Shown here piece after piece: positions 1 to 9,358 of a stretch of DNA of 64,000 nt. Origin of the DNA: Pseudomonadota bacterium (GTDB taxonomy: Bacteria; Pseudomonadota; Gammaproteobacteria; Burkholderiales; Gallionellaceae); NCBI GenBank assembly GCA_021821945.1, contig JAJZTF010000006.1:1-64000 (forward strand), in the 5' to 3' direction. Each line of letters opens with the position of its first letter. The stretch's first letter is position 1. The position numbers and the translations under genes are program-made. The notes under the pieces were generated by a model. The model did not search any database. It saw only the letters and a list, made by a program, of their open reading frames with translations, and was not told the origin of the DNA.

Positions 1-147
1 GCTCAAGACCTCGGCCAATTGAGCACACTCAGGCTTAATTTACGCCAGCAGGTGCTAGCCTCGCCTATCATGGACGGCAAACGTTTTGCTGAACACTTCG
101 GAAATGCCTTGAGAGGAATGTGGCAAAAATGGTGTGTTAAGCGATAG
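1..147 (+). CDS. C-terminal end of a SPINDLY/GT41-type TPR glycosyltransferase (5' truncated by window edge)
   Basis: The first 48 codons are open in frame 1 and end in TAG. The peptide contains RQQVLASPIMDGKRFAEHF followed by LRGMWQKW. This matches the usual C-terminal tail of bacterial O-GlcNAc-transferase-like (SPINDLY, GT41) proteins, in which a short 'SP-x-D-x-xRFA' helix and a final 'MW..W' close the second Rossmann lobe. Such enzymes, usually with N-terminal TPRs, glycosylate proteins including flagellins in several proteobacteria. Only the tail is visible, so catalytic residues cannot be checked. It converges on the glycosyltransferase at 161-847, with 13 bases between stop codons. 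The family call rests on the tail motif alone. Confidence 0.6.
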   Translation, partial: AQDLGQLSTLRLNLRQQVLASPIMDGKRFAEHFGNALRGMWQKWCVKR

Positions 148-160
148 CTCCACATGCACT

Positions 161-847
161 TCAAGCCTGATCCATAGCCTGCCATTTCTCAAGATAAAAT
201 TTGTACATCTCGTTCCATCTCGCAGATCCAAATGCTCCGCCACTTTGGTGAGTAAGGCAAATCGGCCAGCTGCCTAGCAACAAATCCTTTTTTCTCGCAC
301 TTCGACAGAAATCTATATCATAAAAATGAAAATCAAAGCGCGAGTCAAATTGCACTTCAGTCTCATTTAATCTGATTTTTTTTGCAGCCAGAAAAACGCC
401 ATCCAATAATTCACATGATGCAGGGGCAGGTCCAAAGTATGATATTGCACCAAAAGGTTGACTGCCGTGTGCCACGGTGCCGCTCAAATTGATCTTGTCA
501 TCCCATGTAAACTTGTTGTCCACAAATGCCCATGCCGGTTGATTCGAGACCCGGCGTCGGTTGCCTGCAACACCAATCACATCAAATGTCTCTAAACCCT
601 GTATGATGCGGTCAGCAAAGAAAAAATCATCGATCCACACATCGTCATGTATAAAAACAAGGATGGGCTGCGCATCGGGAGCATTGATACGGGTATTGTA
701 TACATCTGGTAACCCGAGTTTGTTTTCCAGAGAGATATGTGCAAAAAGCCGATGGTCGTGAGCAAGTCGTCGCAGGGAATTCCCCAAAGCCGATTTGCTC
801 CAAAAGTCATTTTCAGACATTCTCGTAGCACTAACAATTTCGATCAT
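161..847 (-). CDS. GT2-like glycosyltransferase of the 'Glyco_tranf_2_5' type
   Basis: 228 aa from the ATG at 847; the frame stays open to a TTG at 892, which is less likely. The protein starts MIEIVSATR and carries FIHDDVWIDDFF, a DxD-like acidic cluster expected to bind the metal and nucleotide-sugar. Aromatic and acidic motifs (DGVFLAAKK, FDFHFYDIDFCRSA) and a late SGGAFG loop fit small glycosyltransferases found beside surface-polysaccharide and flagellin-glycosylation genes. No membrane segment is seen, so it should be cytoplasmic. Base composition is clearly more AT-rich than the flagellar genes, suggesting that this edge is accessory DNA. Donor and acceptor cannot be told from sequence. 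Confidence 0.6.
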   Translation of the reverse strand: MIEIVSATRMSENDFWSKSALGNSLRRLAHDHRLFAHISLENKLGLPDVYNTRINAPDAQPILVFIHDDVWIDDFFFADRIIQGLETFDVIGVAGNRRRVSNQPAWAFVDNKFTWDDKINLSGTVAHGSQPFGAISYFGPAPASCELLDGVFLAAKKIRLNETEVQFDSRFDFHFYDIDFCRSARKKDLLLGSWPICLTHQSGGAFGSARWNEMYKFYLEKWQAMDQA

Positions 848-1084
848 ATAAATTATTCTCGGATTTGATCTTGAATGAACTTCCAATGGCAATCTAGATA
901 CTTGAAAAAATGATTAATTTTGCTTTTTTGTCGTTTAATCACAGTCAATTCCTTCTATATTCGTTGACAATATTGTTTCTCTCGGAAATGAATCTGCAGT
1001 TTGTATCCACTGCACAGACTACTTGAAATGGCCAAGAACATTAATGAGCCAAGCCAGCAAATCTTAGGCTTGTTTGGCGATTCA

Positions 1085-1756
1085 TTAAGCAGGGATTGCT
1101 TTAACAACATACTGAAGCGGCAATGAATCATTTATTGCAACAACAGGATCAAATCCAACAAGTTTTGCCAACTCCTCTATTAAGGGAAGAAATTTTTCCC
1201 GAGATGGCTCGTTAAATATCCGTGGGCCACCATCAATTATATTGAAGCCAGTTTCGGTGAATAGCTCCATTATTGTTTGTCTAGTAAACCATCTCAAGTG
1301 TGTTTTATCCAACAAGCCACTATCTTGATATCGAAAATCACCAATACTAAGTCTAACCTGTATCGACCAATGCTGTACATTTGGTATGCAAGCAACAACA
1401 CAACCTTCATCAGGAATGATATTCCTAATACTATTTAATATTTTCCATGGGTTTTGAAAATGTTCAAGCGTATCTCCAAATATCCAGCAATCGCGATTTT
1501 TGTGGTCCAGAAAAAAATCACCATTTGATTCTTCTATATTAATTGCCAAGGTATGATCACAATATCTGTCTGCTAGTTTTGTATAAGTTGGATCTATGTC
1601 AACTCCAAAGTAATTACAAGTTGGGTTAATTTTTTTGAACTCCCTGGCCAAAGCACCAGAACTGCAACCAATTTCAATCAGGTTTTTGGATGAGACAGGG
1701 ATTAGCCTCAAAAGATCAGGGTTATGGTGCTCATGCACAGGTGTCTGATTCATCAT
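1085..1756 (-). CDS. Class I SAM-dependent methyltransferase
   Basis: 223 aa (start 1756, or the second Met at 1753). Motif I for S-adenosylmethionine is LIEIGCSSGALAREF at about residues 26-40, the acidic residue ending strand 2 is in FGVDIDPTY (about 54-62), and a post-motif sequence CWIFGDTLEHFQNPW gives the usual D..EH pattern of the Methyltransf_11/23 type. These enzymes are often found in glycan and O-antigen clusters, where they methylate a sugar or a lipid-linked precursor, which fits the two glycosyltransferases to its left. It is AT-rich like them and unlike fliE to its right. The substrate is unknown. The 237 bp between it and the glycosyltransferase (848-1084) is AT-rich and shows no gene I can support. 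Confidence 0.75.
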   Translation of the reverse strand: MMNQTPVHEHHNPDLLRLIPVSSKNLIEIGCSSGALAREFKKINPTCNYFGVDIDPTYTKLADRYCDHTLAINIEESNGDFFLDHKNRDCWIFGDTLEHFQNPWKILNSIRNIIPDEGCVVACIPNVQHWSIQVRLSIGDFRYQDSGLLDKTHLRWFTRQTIMELFTETGFNIIDGGPRIFNEPSREKFLPLIEELAKLVGFDPVVAINDSLPLQYVVKAIPA

Positions 1757-1852
1757 TTTGATCTTTCAAATTAGAGCAAGTTATTTGGATGCAAGCCGCA
1801 TATTTATTGAGAACCGTATAAATAAAAGCCATGATACATAAACCTGCCAATC

Positions 1853-2170
1853 TTAAACTTGCATGTTCATGATGTCATTATAAGCCTGAACGAGTTTGCT
1901 TCTGACCTGAACTGCAGTCTGCAGGCTGATGCTGGCTTTCTGCACCGCGATCATGGTGTCGCTCAGGCTTACCTTGTCGTCCCCCATTGCGAAAGCCTTC
2001 TGCATGGCTACCGAGTTTGCCTGGGATTGCGCCACTCCGTCGAGCGCATTCTTGAGCACCGATGAGAAATCGCCCTGAGCAGGTTGCGAAGGTGCCGGTG
2101 AAAGCCCTGCCGCAGCCGCAGCCGTACGCATTTGCGCGAGCAATCCATCCATTGCCGATATGTTGTTCAT
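1853..2170 (-). CDS. fliE: Flagellar hook-basal body protein FliE
   Basis: 105 aa, normal for FliE. The conserved C-terminal half is present: FSSVLKNALDGVAQSQ, then VSLSDTMIAVQKASISLQTA and the end VQAYNDIMNMQV. FliE is the first rod protein exported; it joins the MS ring (FliF) to the proximal rod (FlgB). Here it is transcribed away from fliF, with 177 bp between the two start codons, whereas in many bacteria fliE and fliF are collinear. A single divergent control region therefore probably serves both. It is also the first GC-rich gene after the AT-rich left edge. Confidence 0.95.
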   Translation of the reverse strand: MNNISAMDGLLAQMRTAAAAAGLSPAPSQPAQGDFSSVLKNALDGVAQSQANSVAMQKAFAMGDDKVSLSDTMIAVQKASISLQTAVQVRSKLVQAYNDIMNMQV

Positions 2171-2264
2171 GGAAAACCCCTGGTGAATTATCGATACCGT
2201 TCAATGACAGCATCCCTGATCGCACTTTACTCAAACCCCTGCGCGTCACATCGGACGAACAGGC

Positions 2265-2280
2265 AGGGGATTTTCCCCCT
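2265..2280. promoter_or_regulatory. AGGGG/CCCCT palindrome in the fliE-fliF divergent control region
   Basis: AGGGG (2265-2269), a 6-nt spacer and CCCCT (2276-2280) form an inverted repeat within the 177-bp fliE-fliF gap. A close relative, AGGGG-N8-CCCCT, lies in the flgB-flgA gap at 25675-25692, and the flhB leader has GGGGGATTTTT at 38894-38904. The position in early-class flagellar control regions makes a regulator site (FlhDC is the obvious candidate) possible. The sequence does not resemble the enterobacterial FlhDC box closely enough to name it. Confidence 0.3.
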
Positions 2281-2347
2281 ATTCAACATTTCTGGAGGCC
2301 GCATTCAGCGGATAATGCCCCTGTCATCGCATAGTTTCATATAGATC

Positions 2348-3991
2348 ATGGCCGAACAACAATTGAGCGCAGCCCCTACAATGCTCGGCAATCTCGGGCG
2401 TTTGAGCCTCCAGCAGAAAATGGGGATAGGCATAGGCATAGCCGCGCTGATCGCACTGCTGGCTGGCGCATGGATGTGGGGCCAGACCCCGGATTACCGC
2501 GTTCTGTACAGCAACCTGTCCGACAGGGATGGCGGCGCGATCATCGAATCTTTGCAGCAGATGAACATACCCTACAAGTTTGCCGAAGGCGGCGGTGCGC
2601 TGATGGTACCATCCAACCAGGTCCATGAGGCGCGCCTGAAGCTTGCAAGCCAGGGCCTGCCCAAGGGCGGCAGCGTGGGCTTCGAGCTGATGGAGAACCA
2701 GAAATTCGGCATCACGCAATTTGCCGAACAGGTCAATTACCAGCGCGCCCTTGAAGGGGAGCTTGCGCGTTCAGTGCAGACCATAGGCGCCGTCGCCTCC
2801 GCGCGCATCCATCTTGCCATCCCCAAGCCCAGCGTCTTCGTCAAGGATCAGCAAAAGCCCAGCGCCTCTGTCGTTCTCACGCTGCGCGGCGGCAGGCTGC
2901 TCGATTCCGGGCAGGTATCCGCAATCGTGCACCTGATCTCGAGCAGCGTGCCGGATCTCGAGGCAAAGAACGTCACCGTCGTCGATCAGGACGGCACGCT
3001 GTTAAGCGCCGGGCAGGATGACAATGACACAGGCATGGATGCCAAGCAGATCGAATATGTGAAGCAGGTCGAACAAGGCTACATCAAGCGCATCGAAAAC
3101 ATCCTGGCTCCGCTCTATGGCGCGGAAAACGTGCGCGCCCAAGTGACTGCGAACATCGATTTCGCGCGCGTAGAGCAGACCGCCGAAGTCTACAATCCCA
3201 ATCCCACTCCGAATGAATCCAGCATCCGCAGCCAGCAGAACAGCGAGACGCTGAACGGCTCAGGGCTTGCTGCAAGCGGCGTGCCTGGCGCGCTGTCCAA
3301 TCAGCCGCCGGTTCCTGCAACCGCCCCCATCGTCGCTCCACCCAATGCGCAGGGCAATCCCAACCAGGCCGCCGCGCCCAGGGTGGACAATCTGCACAAG
3401 GAATCCACGATCAATTATGAACTGAATCGCACGATCAGCCACACCGTGATGCCGGTCGGCATGATCAAGCGGTTGTCCGTCGCAGTGGTGGTCAACGACA
3501 GAAAGACCACCGATTCCAAAGGGAAAGTCAGCTCAAGGCCCCTGAGCGACAAGGAAAAGGCGCAGATCGACATGCTGGTCAAGGATGCGGTGGGATTCGA
3601 TTCGAGCCGCGGAGACAGCCTGAACATCGAAAACGCCTCCTTCAAGGATTACGGCGAGGAAGCGCCCAAGGAAGTGCCGATCTGGAAGCAGACGGACATG
3701 ATAGAATTGGCCAAGGAGATCGCCAAGTATCTGATCATCACGGTCGTCATGCTGCTCGTGATCTTCAAGGTGATCAAACCGGCATTGCGCCCGCTCGAAG
3801 CATTCAAGGTCGATGAGCATATAAGCCATGAGCCGGTACAAGCGGCCGCAGAACATGCCGAAGAGGAAAAAATCATCGTGCCAGCCTCCCCTTCTTATGA
3901 AAACAATCTCAACCTTGCGAAGCAGATTGCGCAGCAGGAGCCGAAGATCGTGGCCAGCGTCATCAAGGAATGGGTGAACGGCAATGAATGA
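2348..3991 (+). CDS. fliF: Flagellar MS-ring protein FliF
   Basis: 547 aa, typical length. Near the N-terminus, MGIGIGIAALIALLAGAWMW is the first membrane segment (about 25-46), followed by the YscJ/FliF ring-building domain (YRVLYSNLSDRDGGAI, then LMENQKFGITQFAEQVNYQR). A Pro/Ala/Asn-rich stretch (about 310-345) sits in the beta-collar region. The second membrane segment is YLIITVVMLLVIFKVI (about 457-475), and the last 30 residues (LAKQIAQQEPKIVASVIKEW) form the FliG-binding tail. FliF forms the inner-membrane ring on which the export gate and rotor are built. It is the first gene of fliFGHIJKLMNOPQR; fliG starts 8 bp before its end. Confidence 0.97.
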   Translation: MAEQQLSAAPTMLGNLGRLSLQQKMGIGIGIAALIALLAGAWMWGQTPDYRVLYSNLSDRDGGAIIESLQQMNIPYKFAEGGGALMVPSNQVHEARLKLASQGLPKGGSVGFELMENQKFGITQFAEQVNYQRALEGELARSVQTIGAVASARIHLAIPKPSVFVKDQQKPSASVVLTLRGGRLLDSGQVSAIVHLISSSVPDLEAKNVTVVDQDGTLLSAGQDDNDTGMDAKQIEYVKQVEQGYIKRIENILAPLYGAENVRAQVTANIDFARVEQTAEVYNPNPTPNESSIRSQQNSETLNGSGLAASGVPGALSNQPPVPATAPIVAPPNAQGNPNQAAAPRVDNLHKESTINYELNRTISHTVMPVGMIKRLSVAVVVNDRKTTDSKGKVSSRPLSDKEKAQIDMLVKDAVGFDSSRGDSLNIENASFKDYGEEAPKEVPIWKQTDMIELAKEIAKYLIITVVMLLVIFKVIKPALRPLEAFKVDEHISHEPVQAAAEHAEEEKIIVPASPSYENNLNLAKQIAQQEPKIVASVIKEWVNGNE

Positions 3992-4979
3992 AGGCATACA
4001 GAACAGCGCGATCTTCCTGATGTCTCTTGGCGAGAATGAGGCAGCGGAAGTGCTGAAGTATCTGGAACCCAAGGAAGTCCAGAAGATCAGTTCCGCGATG
4101 GTCACGCTGAGCAACCTCTCCAAGGACCAGATCGCGAAGGTCTTTCACGACTTCCTTGTCACCGCCTCGACCAAGACCACGATAGGCCTGGACTCCAACT
4201 CCTACATACGCAACATGCTCACCAAGGCATTGGGCGATGACAAGGCCGCCGGCCTCCTGGACCGCATCATGCACAACAGCGACACCAGCGGGATAGAAAG
4301 CCTGAAATGGATGGATCCCGGAGCCGTGGCCGAGATGATAGGCAACGAGCACCCGCAGATCATCGCGACGATACTGGTTCACCTCGAAGCCGATCAGGCC
4401 GCAAGCGTCATGAAGATGTTCACGGAGCGCACCCGCAACGACGTGTTGCTCCGCATCTCCACACTGGACGGGGTGCAGCCTGTCGCTTTGCGCGAGCTCA
4501 ATGATGTTTTGAGCAAGCTGATGAGCGGCGGCCAGACGGGCAAGAAGACCCTCAAGGGTGGGGTTGCCACCGCCGCCGAAATCCTGAATTTCATGGGAAG
4601 TGCCATGGAAGCGGAGATGATGGAAAAGGTCCGCAGTTTCGACCCTGATCTCGCCCAGAAGATCGAAGACAAGATGTTCGTCTTCGAGAACATCCTGGAT
4701 GTTGACGACAGGGGCATACAGCTGATCCTGCGCGAAGTCCAGTCGGAGGCGCTGATCGTCGCACTCAAAGGTTCGAGCGAGGAGCTCCGCGAGAAGATCT
4801 TCAGGAACATGTCGTCACGCGCAGCCGAGATGATGCGCGAGGATCTCGAATCCAAGGGGCCGGTCAAGCTGAGCGAGGTCGAATCCAACCAGAAGGAAAT
4901 CCTCAAGATCGTCAAGCGCCTGTCCGATGACGGACAGATTGCGCTAGGCGGCAAGGGAGACGAGGATGCCTATGTCTGA
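3984..4979 (+). CDS. fliG: Flagellar motor switch protein FliG
   Basis: 331 aa, full length. The N-terminal part (ILFLMSLGENEAAEVLKYL) binds FliF. The middle domain has the FliM-binding EHPQ motif at residues 122-125. The C-terminal torque domain (FVFENILDVDDRGIQLILRE, then LKGSSEELREKIF) carries the alternating charged residues that meet the MotA/MotC stator loop. FliG is the rotor subunit that converts stator ion flow into torque and, with FliM and FliN, switches direction. It overlaps fliF by 8 bp and fliH by 14 bp, consistent with translational coupling. Two different stators are encoded in this window, so this one FliG probably serves both. Confidence 0.97.
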   Translation: MNEGIQNSAIFLMSLGENEAAEVLKYLEPKEVQKISSAMVTLSNLSKDQIAKVFHDFLVTASTKTTIGLDSNSYIRNMLTKALGDDKAAGLLDRIMHNSDTSGIESLKWMDPGAVAEMIGNEHPQIIATILVHLEADQAASVMKMFTERTRNDVLLRISTLDGVQPVALRELNDVLSKLMSGGQTGKKTLKGGVATAAEILNFMGSAMEAEMMEKVRSFDPDLAQKIEDKMFVFENILDVDDRGIQLILREVQSEALIVALKGSSEELREKIFRNMSSRAAEMMREDLESKGPVKLSEVESNQKEILKIVKRLSDDGQIALGGKGDEDAYV

Positions 4980-5607
4980 CCGGATGATCCCAAAGGAACA
5001 GCTCACCGCCTTCCAGCGCTGGGAGCTTGCGTCCTTTGACGGGGCGGCCAGAAAGGGCCAGGCAGATCCCGCTCAAGCGGCCTCCACGGCCGAACAGCTG
5101 CAAAGGATGCAGAAGAAGGCCTACGAAGAGGGATATGCAAAAGGCCACGAGGCAGGACATGCCGCCGGCATGCAGCTGGCAGCGCGTGAAACCGCCCAGC
5201 TGCAGGCGCTGATGCAGAATCTGCAGACGGCATTGAACCAGGTCGATCAGGAGCTTGCAGAGTCGCTTCTCGACCTGTCTCTTGAAATTGCGCGCAAGAT
5301 GGTCACCGAGGCGCTGCTGGTCGATCCCGGGATCATACTCAAGGTCGTCGGCACCGCCATCGGCAGCCTGCCGCATTTCAATCAGAATGCCCACCTGATT
5401 CTGAATCCTCTCGATGCCGAACTGGTGCGCAGGGAGATGGGGGAACAGCTTACGCATGCGGGATGGAAAATCTTCACGGACGTGAAAATCGAACGGGGGG
5501 GCTGCAGGGTAGAAACCGCACACAGCCACATCGATGCGACCAACCCAGCGCGCTGGCGCGCCATCGTCGAATCCATAGGGCAGGACAAATCATGGCTGAA
5601 GACCTGA
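4966..5607 (+). CDS. fliH: Flagellar export apparatus regulator FliH
   Basis: 213 aa from ATG 4966; a second in-frame ATG at 4972 is equally possible. The hallmark GxxxG run is visible at residues 56-68 (G56, G60, G64, G68 in [15 protein letters not shown]), the dimer-forming coiled region of FliH. The C-terminal half has the V-ATPase E-subunit-like fold ([14 protein letters not shown], then [20 protein letters not shown]). FliH dimers hold the FliI ATPase near the export gate and restrain its activity. A run of seven G lies near 5496. The gene overlaps fliG and ends over the start of fliI. Confidence 0.92.
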   Translation: MPMSDRMIPKEQLTAFQRWELASFDGAARKGQADPAQAASTAEQLQRMQKKAYEEGYAKGHEAGHAAGMQLAARETAQLQALMQNLQTALNQVDQELAESLLDLSLEIARKMVTEALLVDPGIILKVVGTAIGSLPHFNQNAHLILNPLDAELVRREMGEQLTHAGWKIFTDVKIERGGCRVETAHSHIDATNPARWRAIVESIGQDKSWLKT

Positions 5608-7031
5608 CGCTGACTGAAAAGAGCAGCAGGCCCAATCCCACAGGCCTGCGCTGGCAGGCTTTCCTCAAGGAAGGCAGGGATTATGTTGCAGGCTGCAATG
5701 CGATGCCGCCCAGCGGCCATCTGACCAAGGTCACCGGTTTGATGATGGAAGCCGTCGGGCTGCAGATGCCCGTCGGCAGCACCTGCGAAATCCACCTTCC
5801 CAATGCAAGGATAGAGGCCGAGGTCGTCGGTTTCTCCGGGGAAAAGCTCTTCCTGATGCCGGAAAACGATGTCGCAGGGCTCATTCCGGGTGCCCGCGTG
5901 ATGCCGGTGGAGCCGGCGCATGCGCTGACCCTGACGGGAAAGCGCAGGTCGCCGCGCCGACGCATGTCGGATCATGCCAAGCACATGCCGGTCGGCGACA
6001 TGCTGCTCGGGCGCGTGCTGGATGGCGCAGGAAAGCCGCTGGACCAGCTCGGCCCCTTGCAGGATACCGCCTCCGCGCCGCTGCAGAGCAGGCCCTTCAA
6101 TCCGCTGGAGCGCGCGACGATAGACACGCCGCTGGATGTCGGCGTGCGCGCGATAAACAGCCTGCTGACGGTCGGGCGCGGCCAGCGCATGGGATTGTTT
6201 GCCGGCAGCGGTGTTGGAAAAAGCGTGCTTCTTGGCATGATGGCGCGCTATACCAGCGCGGACGTCACGGTCGTGGGACTGATAGGCGAACGCGGAAGGG
6301 AAGTCAAGGAGTTCATCAACGACATACTCGGCCCAGAAGGGATGGCGCGCTCGGTGGTGGTCGCAACACCCGCCGACACCTCGCCGCTCATGCGCTTGCA
6401 GGGTACCGCCTATGCGACGACCATAGCGGAATATTTCAGAGACCAGGGCAGGAACGTGCTGCTCATCATGGACTCGCTCACGAGATATGCGATGGCGCAA
6501 CGCGAGATTGCGCTTGCCGTGGGAGAGCCTCCCGCAACCAAGGGATATCCTCCCTCGGTCTTTGCAAAATTGCCGCAGCTCGTGGAGCGTGCGGGAAATG
6601 GGCTTAAGGGCGGCGGATCGATCACCGCCTTTTATACGGTGCTCACCGAAGGGGATGATCAGCAGGATCCGATTGCCGACAGCGCGCGCGCCATTCTGGA
6701 TGGGCACATCGTGCTTTCGCGACGCCTTGCGGAACAGGGGCACTATCCCGCGATCGACATAGAAGCCTCGATCAGCCGCGTGATGTCGAGGCTGGCCACC
6801 CCCGATCATGCCGCGCTGACGCAGCGCTTCAAGCAGATGTATGCGCATTACCAGCGCAACCGCGACTTGATCAATGTGGGTGCGTACATAGGCGGCAGCG
6901 ATCCCTTGCTCGACGAGGCGATCAGGCTCTACCCGAAGATGGAGCTTTACCTTAAACAGGGGATGCATCAGCAGGAAAATCATGCATCCAGCATTTCTCA
7001 GCTCGCAGCGCTGTTCGACATGGTGAACTGA
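5592..7031 (+). CDS. fliI: Flagellum-specific export ATPase FliI
   Basis: 479 aa from the ATG at 5592 ([10 protein letters not shown]); the open frame extends upstream to 5463 but that part is shadow of fliH. Walker A is AGSGVGKS at 204-211; the Walker B strand is [18 protein letters not shown], followed by [14 protein letters not shown], diagnostic of the FliI/YscN family as opposed to the F1 beta subunit. FliI forms a hexamer at the export gate and uses ATP to unload chaperone-bound substrates. The start lies 16 bp inside fliH, and fliJ starts 1 bp after the stop, so fliHIJ form a tight translational unit. Confidence 0.97.
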   Translation: MAEDLTLTEKSSRPNPTGLRWQAFLKEGRDYVAGCNAMPPSGHLTKVTGLMMEAVGLQMPVGSTCEIHLPNARIEAEVVGFSGEKLFLMPENDVAGLIPGARVMPVEPAHALTLTGKRRSPRRRMSDHAKHMPVGDMLLGRVLDGAGKPLDQLGPLQDTASAPLQSRPFNPLERATIDTPLDVGVRAINSLLTVGRGQRMGLFAGSGVGKSVLLGMMARYTSADVTVVGLIGERGREVKEFINDILGPEGMARSVVVATPADTSPLMRLQGTAYATTIAEYFRDQGRNVLLIMDSLTRYAMAQREIALAVGEPPATKGYPPSVFAKLPQLVERAGNGLKGGGSITAFYTVLTEGDDQQDPIADSARAILDGHIVLSRRLAEQGHYPAIDIEASISRVMSRLATPDHAALTQRFKQMYAHYQRNRDLINVGAYIGGSDPLLDEAIRLYPKMELYLKQGMHQQENHASSISQLAALFDMVN

Positions 7032-7032
7032 C

Positions 7033-7491
7033 ATGAGCCGGTCATTTCCCTTGCAGACCCTCCTGAATCTGGCGCAGAGCAAAAACGATGCGGCCACTCG
7101 CCGTCTCGGCCTTTTGAACAAGCAGGAGCACGACGCGCAGGCACAGCTTGACCTGCTCCACCAGTACCGGCGGGAATATCAGGAGCGCATGCAGGCGGCA
7201 TGCCAGGACGGGATGAATCCGGCATTACTCAAGAATTTCCAGGAATTCATCTACAAGCTCGATGCCGCGATTGCCCAGCAGACCCTTGTGGTCGAGCAGA
7301 GCAAGCTGTCTGTCCGGATGGGCCGCAACGACTTCAACCATGCGCAGCGCAAATTGAAATCCTTCTACACCCTGCAACAACGCCACACCGAAGCGCAAAT
7401 CAAGGCAGAGACTAAGCAGGAACAGCGGATTACAGACGAACACACAGGCCGCATGAGCGCATACAAGGCGCTCGATGCGGAAAACAAGTAG
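7033..7491 (+). CDS. fliJ: Flagellar export protein FliJ
   Basis: 152 aa, almost wholly alpha-helical and rich in Gln, Lys, Arg and Glu (QTLLNLAQSKNDAATRRL, then DFNHAQRKLKSFYTLQQRH), as expected for the FliJ coiled coil that inserts into the FliI ring like the F1 gamma stalk. It helps couple ATP hydrolysis and the proton motive force to export and recycles chaperones. Primary-sequence conservation is low in this family, so the call relies on length, helical character and position directly after fliI. Confidence 0.88.
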   Translation: MSRSFPLQTLLNLAQSKNDAATRRLGLLNKQEHDAQAQLDLLHQYRREYQERMQAACQDGMNPALLKNFQEFIYKLDAAIAQQTLVVEQSKLSVRMGRNDFNHAQRKLKSFYTLQQRHTEAQIKAETKQEQRITDEHTGRMSAYKALDAENK

Positions 7492-7505
7492 GCAAGGAGA
7501 AAACT

Positions 7506-8726
7506 ATGATCAAAGCCGTGACCAGCGCCCCACCCTCCTCTTCTTCGCAGTCCAGCGATTCCAGTACCTTGGACGTTTCATCGAACGGGACGTTCGGCGC
7601 CTTGCTGGCAAGACAGGTCCAGGAAAAAGCCGCTGCCGACCCTTCAGCAGCCCAGGTTAAAACTGTGCAGACCGACGCCAATCAGGCCGAGGCTATCGTC
7701 GCGCCGGATGTCGCGATTCCTCCCGCATCGATAACCATCGCCTCTCTCGGGAAAAAGGACTTGAAGCTGCCTGCGACCAGGGTTTCCGACACCAAAATCA
7801 AAAGTGACCCCGCCACGCTTATGCCTGATGCGAACACCCTGAATATCGTGAATCCAGGCATTCTTCCAATGGCAATCAGTCAGGTTCCCGTTCAGGCAGC
7901 AGGCGTAACAGGCAGCGCGAAAAGCACACCCGTGGTTTCGGGTATTTCCTCGGCGATGGCCGGGAAGCTTGCCGACAGCGCCTCCTCTTTGACCAATCCT
8001 AAACTTGTGCCCGAAAATCCGGCATCTGTTGATCCAAAGCTTGCGCCGAACACCGTACCGGGCGCCGCCGCTGATGCGAAGACTTCAGGCCTGACAGCCT
8101 CGGCAGATGTGCTTGCTGCCAAACCGGATGCCAACCCATCGGACGCCAGGACCGCATCGCTTCAGGCGGACTTTTCAAGGGTGTTGCAGGATGCCACCGG
8201 CGCTCCCCAAAGCAAACCCTCTCCCGATGCGATGCAGGGAGCGCAACTGGCAGCGGTCCAGTCCATGATGAATGCCCGCATCCCTTTTGACCCGGCCGCG
8301 CATGTGATCGCAGCGCCTCTGAACAGCCCGGCATGGGCCGGCGAATTCTCCCAGAAGGTCACCTGGCTCAGCCACGAGCAAAGCCAGGTTGCGGAACTCC
8401 ATTTGAATCCGCCCGATCTCGGGCCCATGCATGTGGTCATCTCCGTGACTGACAATCAGGCGATGGCACAATTCTCCTCCCCTCACAGCGAAGTTCGGCA
8501 CGCCATTGAAAACGCGCTGCCTAAACTCCGTGAAAGCCTGGCCGATAATGGAATCATGCTGGGCAATGCAACGGTCAGCGATCAGACACCGCGGGACAGC
8601 GGCGCCGGCCAGTTCATGCAGCAGCGCAGCAGGACAGGCAATGCCGTATCGCCGGAACCACAGGCGACAATCATGCCTGCGACGCCGATCCGCCGTCATA
8701 CCGGGATGCTCGACACTTTCGCCTGA
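7506..8726 (+). CDS. fliK: Flagellar hook-length control protein FliK
   Basis: 406 aa. The first ~260 residues are low-complexity, rich in Ala, Ser, Pro, Thr and Asp, as in the secreted 'ruler' part of FliK. The conserved C-terminal Flg_hook domain is at about 280-365, with SQVAELHLNPPDLGPMHVVI and an amphipathic helix ALPKLRESLADNGIMLGNA. FliK measures hook length and then touches FlhB so that export switches from hook to filament substrates. SD-like AGGAGA lies 7 bp before the ATG. It is followed by a 72-bp gap before fliL, the largest gap in this operon. Confidence 0.9.
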   Translation: MIKAVTSAPPSSSSQSSDSSTLDVSSNGTFGALLARQVQEKAAADPSAAQVKTVQTDANQAEAIVAPDVAIPPASITIASLGKKDLKLPATRVSDTKIKSDPATLMPDANTLNIVNPGILPMAISQVPVQAAGVTGSAKSTPVVSGISSAMAGKLADSASSLTNPKLVPENPASVDPKLAPNTVPGAAADAKTSGLTASADVLAAKPDANPSDARTASLQADFSRVLQDATGAPQSKPSPDAMQGAQLAAVQSMMNARIPFDPAAHVIAAPLNSPAWAGEFSQKVTWLSHEQSQVAELHLNPPDLGPMHVVISVTDNQAMAQFSSPHSEVRHAIENALPKLRESLADNGIMLGNATVSDQTPRDSGAGQFMQQRSRTGNAVSPEPQATIMPATPIRRHTGMLDTFA

Positions 8727-8798
8727 TGGCCGCCAGAGAGTGGATAATCACGTGAGATTTGGGCGATAATCAGGATATTTTCGGAATAGGATCGCATC

Positions 8799-9356
8799 AT
8801 GGCAAAACAGGAACCAGCCGCAGAAGCCGACGCAGCTCCCCCCAAGAGCAAGAAAAAGCTCATCGTGATCATCGTCGCCGCAGTCGTGCTCCTGGCGGGT
8901 GGCGGCGCTGCGGCTTATTTCCTGATGAAGCCTTCGGCAAAGAACGCGGCCAAGGTCGAGGAGGAGGCCAAGACTCCGCCAAAATTTGTCGAGATTGGCA
9001 CCTATACTGCAAACCTGATGAGGGAAGACACGGATCGCTATCTGCAAGTCGGCATCTCGATCAAGATCACCGATCCCGAGCTCGAGGAAAAGATCAAGGC
9101 GCAATTGCCGGAAATCCAGAACTCGATCAATCTGATTCTGCAGAGCAAGTATCCATCCCAGCTCTCCACCGTGGAAGGCAAGGAGAAACTGGCAAACCAG
9201 ATCAGGGAGCAAGTCGAATACATCATGGGTTTGCGTAAATCCGCGCCCCCGATCCGCTCGATTGCGCCCGATGCGGCAGTCCAGCCGCCGCCTCCCCTGA
9301 CGCCTGCCAAAAAGGGTATAGCGGCCATCTTGTTCACCTCGTTCATCATCCAGTAA
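8799..9356 (+). CDS. fliL: Flagellar basal body-associated protein FliL
   Basis: 185 aa. A Lys-rich N-terminus precedes one membrane segment (LIVIIVAAVVLLAGGGAAAYF, about 24-45). The periplasmic FliL domain follows, with FVEIGTYTANLMRED and YLQVGISIKITDPELEEKI. FliL forms rings round the stator units and stabilises them. An AGGA SD precedes the ATG by about 7 bases. The GGCGATAA at about 8762-8769 in the preceding gap resembles a sigma-28 -10 box, but I see no matching TAAA box 11 bases upstream. Confidence 0.93.
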   Translation: MAKQEPAAEADAAPPKSKKKLIVIIVAAVVLLAGGGAAAYFLMKPSAKNAAKVEEEAKTPPKFVEIGTYTANLMREDTDRYLQVGISIKITDPELEEKIKAQLPEIQNSINLILQSKYPSQLSTVEGKEKLANQIREQVEYIMGLRKSAPPIRSIAPDAAVQPPPPLTPAKKGIAAILFTSFIIQ

Positions 9357-9358
9357 AA

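Noticed and set aside
5382..7121. A 579-codon minus-strand open frame antisense to fliH/fliI
   Set aside because: fliI on the plus strand has intact Walker motifs and full length; the antisense translation is Arg/His-rich without known motifs.
8762..8769. GGCGATAA before fliL as a sigma-28 promoter
   Set aside because: The -10-like box has one mismatch and the bases at the -35 position do not match TAAAGTTT; fliL is more simply part of the fliF operon.
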